From positions 1 to 6,176 of the forward strand of contig JAFOJB010000436.1 of assembly GCA_017420455.1 (NCBI GenBank): a stretch of 6,176 nt of DNA, given 5' to 3'. A program made the translations under genes and the position numbers. Positions 4,693 to 6,176 of this stretch are shown one piece after another. The notes beneath the pieces are model-generated. The model had not been told where the DNA came from and searched no databases. It worked only from the letters and a program-made list of their open reading frames with translations. Position 1 is the first letter of the stretch. Every line of letters starts with the position of its first letter. The DNA is from Blautia sp. Its GTDB lineage: Bacteria > Bacillota > Clostridia > Lachnospirales > Lachnospiraceae.

Positions 4693-6111
4693 ATGAAAAG
4701 AATCTGTACGATACTGACAGCAGCTGTTTTTTCTGTCCTTCTTTTTTCCTTTGCCGTGCGCGGAGATGTCATGATCGACACGTACATCCCCCAAAGAGCG
4801 GATTATGATATTGTGGTTTCTGCTCCGGACGGAGGCGTGAATCTTCGCTACGGTCCCGGAACAGAGTATGGAAAGATCCTGCCGGACATGATTCCGAACG
4901 GAGTGGTACTGCATGTTATGCAGGAAGCAGAGGCGGACAACGGGAATCTCTGGGGCAATGTGAATTACAGCGGATATTACGGGTGGGTAGCGCTTACCCA
5001 GTGCACTGTGATCACAAATACCGGGTCGTCTGAGCCTTCTTCCCCTGCACCCGCCTATAAAACCGCGAACCATGTGGATTATACGATCCAGGTATCTGCG
5101 CCGGATGGAGGTGTGAATCTTCGGAAAGGCGCCGGTACGGAATATGAAAAGCTGATAGACCATATGATCCCCAACGGAGTTCTTCTGCATGTCTTCTTTG
5201 AGGATGTAGCAGCCAACGGGAATTCCTGGGGGTTTGTAAAATACGATTCTGTCTGGGGGTGGGTTGCTCTGACCCAGTGCAGCAGAGTTTCCGCGGGAAC
5301 CGGCACTGTGGACAGGACCCCCGATTATTCCGTGAAGGCCAGTTCCCCGGACGGAGGGATCAACTTAAGGGGCGGTCCGGGCGTAGAATATTCCCCGCTG
5401 CTCAGTCATATGATCCAGAACGGCACAGTGCTTGAGATCAGGGAGGAAGCCGTTGCAGGCAACGGAAGATACTGGGGAAAAACCACATATGAAGGTATTG
5501 ATGGTTATGTCACGCTGGTGGAGATCGAGCCTGTTGCGGGAAAGAAGGCGGCATCGACGACAGCCAGGAAGCCCGAAGAGGGTTCCCGGACATCCTCTGC
5601 GGCAGAAGCGGATATCGAGTTTTCCCGGAGCATCGAGAATAGCCAGGAAAAAGGCTATGTCTTCTGCTATAACAGTAAGGGAAAGCTGAAATGGATCTAC
5701 GAAACGGGAAAATATGAAAGCACGGAGCTGTTCCGTGTCACGGATATCGGAAGATTTCAGGACCGGTATTATATCTGTGAAGGCGGGACGATCGTCGCGC
5801 TTTCGGTGGAGACCGGAAAACCTCTGTGGAAGAACGGGGAATTTGCCGGTTCCAACGCCGATGGGGCGGCAGTCTTCGACAAAAAGGGGACGCTGTTTAT
5901 CTCCGGCTATTATGGACCGGATCTGTTTATTGTCTCAGGCTCCGGGAAAACACTTCTCAGGATGGACAGCTTTGGCGATGAATATATCTGGCCGTATTCG
6001 CTGACCCTTCGGGAAGATGACACCATTGATATCCTGTTTGGGATGAATGAGAATTCTCTGAATGTAGATGTCAGCGCCTATACCGGCACCGGTTCCGGCG
6101 CGGTGGGGTAA
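4693..6111 (+). CDS. Secreted triple-SH3b protein with PQQ-propeller-like C-terminus
   Basis: A 472-residue exported protein. Residues 1-24 are a signal peptide (MKR, then a hydrophobic core, ending SFAVRGD); no lipobox or LPxTG-type sorting signal is seen, so it is probably released or held by its SH3 domains. Three bacterial SH3 domains follow at about 38-106, 129-198 and 211-277, each opening with a motif such as VSAPDGGVNLRYGPGTEY. SH3b domains bind peptidoglycan or other wall polymers. A Ser/Ala/Lys-rich linker (about 280-310) joins a C-terminal region with two or three PQQ-propeller-like repeats (blade-like phrases NSKGKLKWIYET, VETGKPLWKNG, GSGKTLLRM), too few for a closed propeller. 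No peptidase or hydrolase catalytic domain is visible. ATG 4693 follows TGGAGG (4681-4686) at 6 bp. Function unknown; an envelope sensor or binding protein is plausible. Confidence 0.85.
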   Translation: MKRICTILTAAVFSVLLFSFAVRGDVMIDTYIPQRADYDIVVSAPDGGVNLRYGPGTEYGKILPDMIPNGVVLHVMQEAEADNGNLWGNVNYSGYYGWVALTQCTVITNTGSSEPSSPAPAYKTANHVDYTIQVSAPDGGVNLRKGAGTEYEKLIDHMIPNGVLLHVFFEDVAANGNSWGFVKYDSVWGWVALTQCSRVSAGTGTVDRTPDYSVKASSPDGGINLRGGPGVEYSPLLSHMIQNGTVLEIREEAVAGNGRYWGKTTYEGIDGYVTLVEIEPVAGKKAASTTARKPEEGSRTSSAAEADIEFSRSIENSQEKGYVFCYNSKGKLKWIYETGKYESTELFRVTDIGRFQDRYYICEGGTIVALSVETGKPLWKNGEFAGSNADGAAVFDKKGTLFISGYYGPDLFIVSGSGKTLLRMDSFGDEYIWPYSLTLREDDTIDILFGMNENSLNVDVSAYTGTGSGAVG

Positions 6112-6116
6112 GAGCG

Positions 6117-6167
6117 GCCGGAAATTGTACAGGAAAATGTTTCCTTATGCCTGTGATCAGATCCGGC
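6117..6167. other. Inverted repeats after the SH3b gene
   Basis: GCCGGA (6117-6122) can pair with TCCGGC (6162-6167). Inside, AGGAAA (6131-6136) faces TTTCCT (6140-6145), or alternatively ACAGG (6129-6133) faces CCTGT (6150-6154). There is no T-run within the window, so this may be a terminator cut by the window edge or a 3' untranslated structure. Confidence 0.25.
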
Positions 6168-6176
6168 TGTGGATGA

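Overview
The window looks like ordinary chromosomal DNA from an anaerobic Gram-positive gut bacterium of the Clostridia, most likely Lachnospiraceae. This is inferred from moderate GC content, strong AGGAGG-type ribosome binding sites, sigma-A-like promoters, the protein sequences, and a secreted triple-SH3b protein of a kind common there. All five well-supported protein genes, plus one small membrane-protein gene, lie on the + strand.

Layout. Positions 1-340 are non-coding: an unidentified, strongly structured stretch (possible RNA, 9-143), then two facing copies of a 37-bp palindromic REP-like repeat that enclose a good promoter, then a 15-bp perfect dyad, then alanine dehydrogenase (ald, 341-1456). 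An 86-bp gap with its own promoter leads to an AqpZ-type aquaporin that probably starts at a TTG codon (1564-2214) and ends in a strong intrinsic terminator. The next gap (2215-2512) holds that terminator, a third copy of the 37-bp repeat and an extended -10 promoter. It serves an apparent operon: a small FMN nitroreductase (2513-3034), a compact 12-TM major facilitator transporter 4 bases later (3039-4061), and a four-helix membrane protein of unknown function (4129-4485). The gap 4486-4692 contains a tandem array of five 19-20 bp repeats whose core, ACAGTTGAA, resembles the binding site of LytTR/AgrA-type response regulators. The array runs into a promoter for a secreted protein with three bacterial SH3 domains and a PQQ-propeller-like C-terminal region (4693-6111).

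How the genes may work together. Ald (alanine to pyruvate and ammonia) and the water channel have separate promoters and no obvious shared pathway. The nitroreductase-MFS-membrane protein group may be a reduce-and-export unit, but the substrate cannot be read from sequence. The SH3b gene appears to be controlled separately. The most unusual content is in the intergenic DNA: the REP-like family, the ald dyad, the LytTR-like array and the unassigned structured element. No CRISPR array, transposase, rRNA or tRNA was seen.
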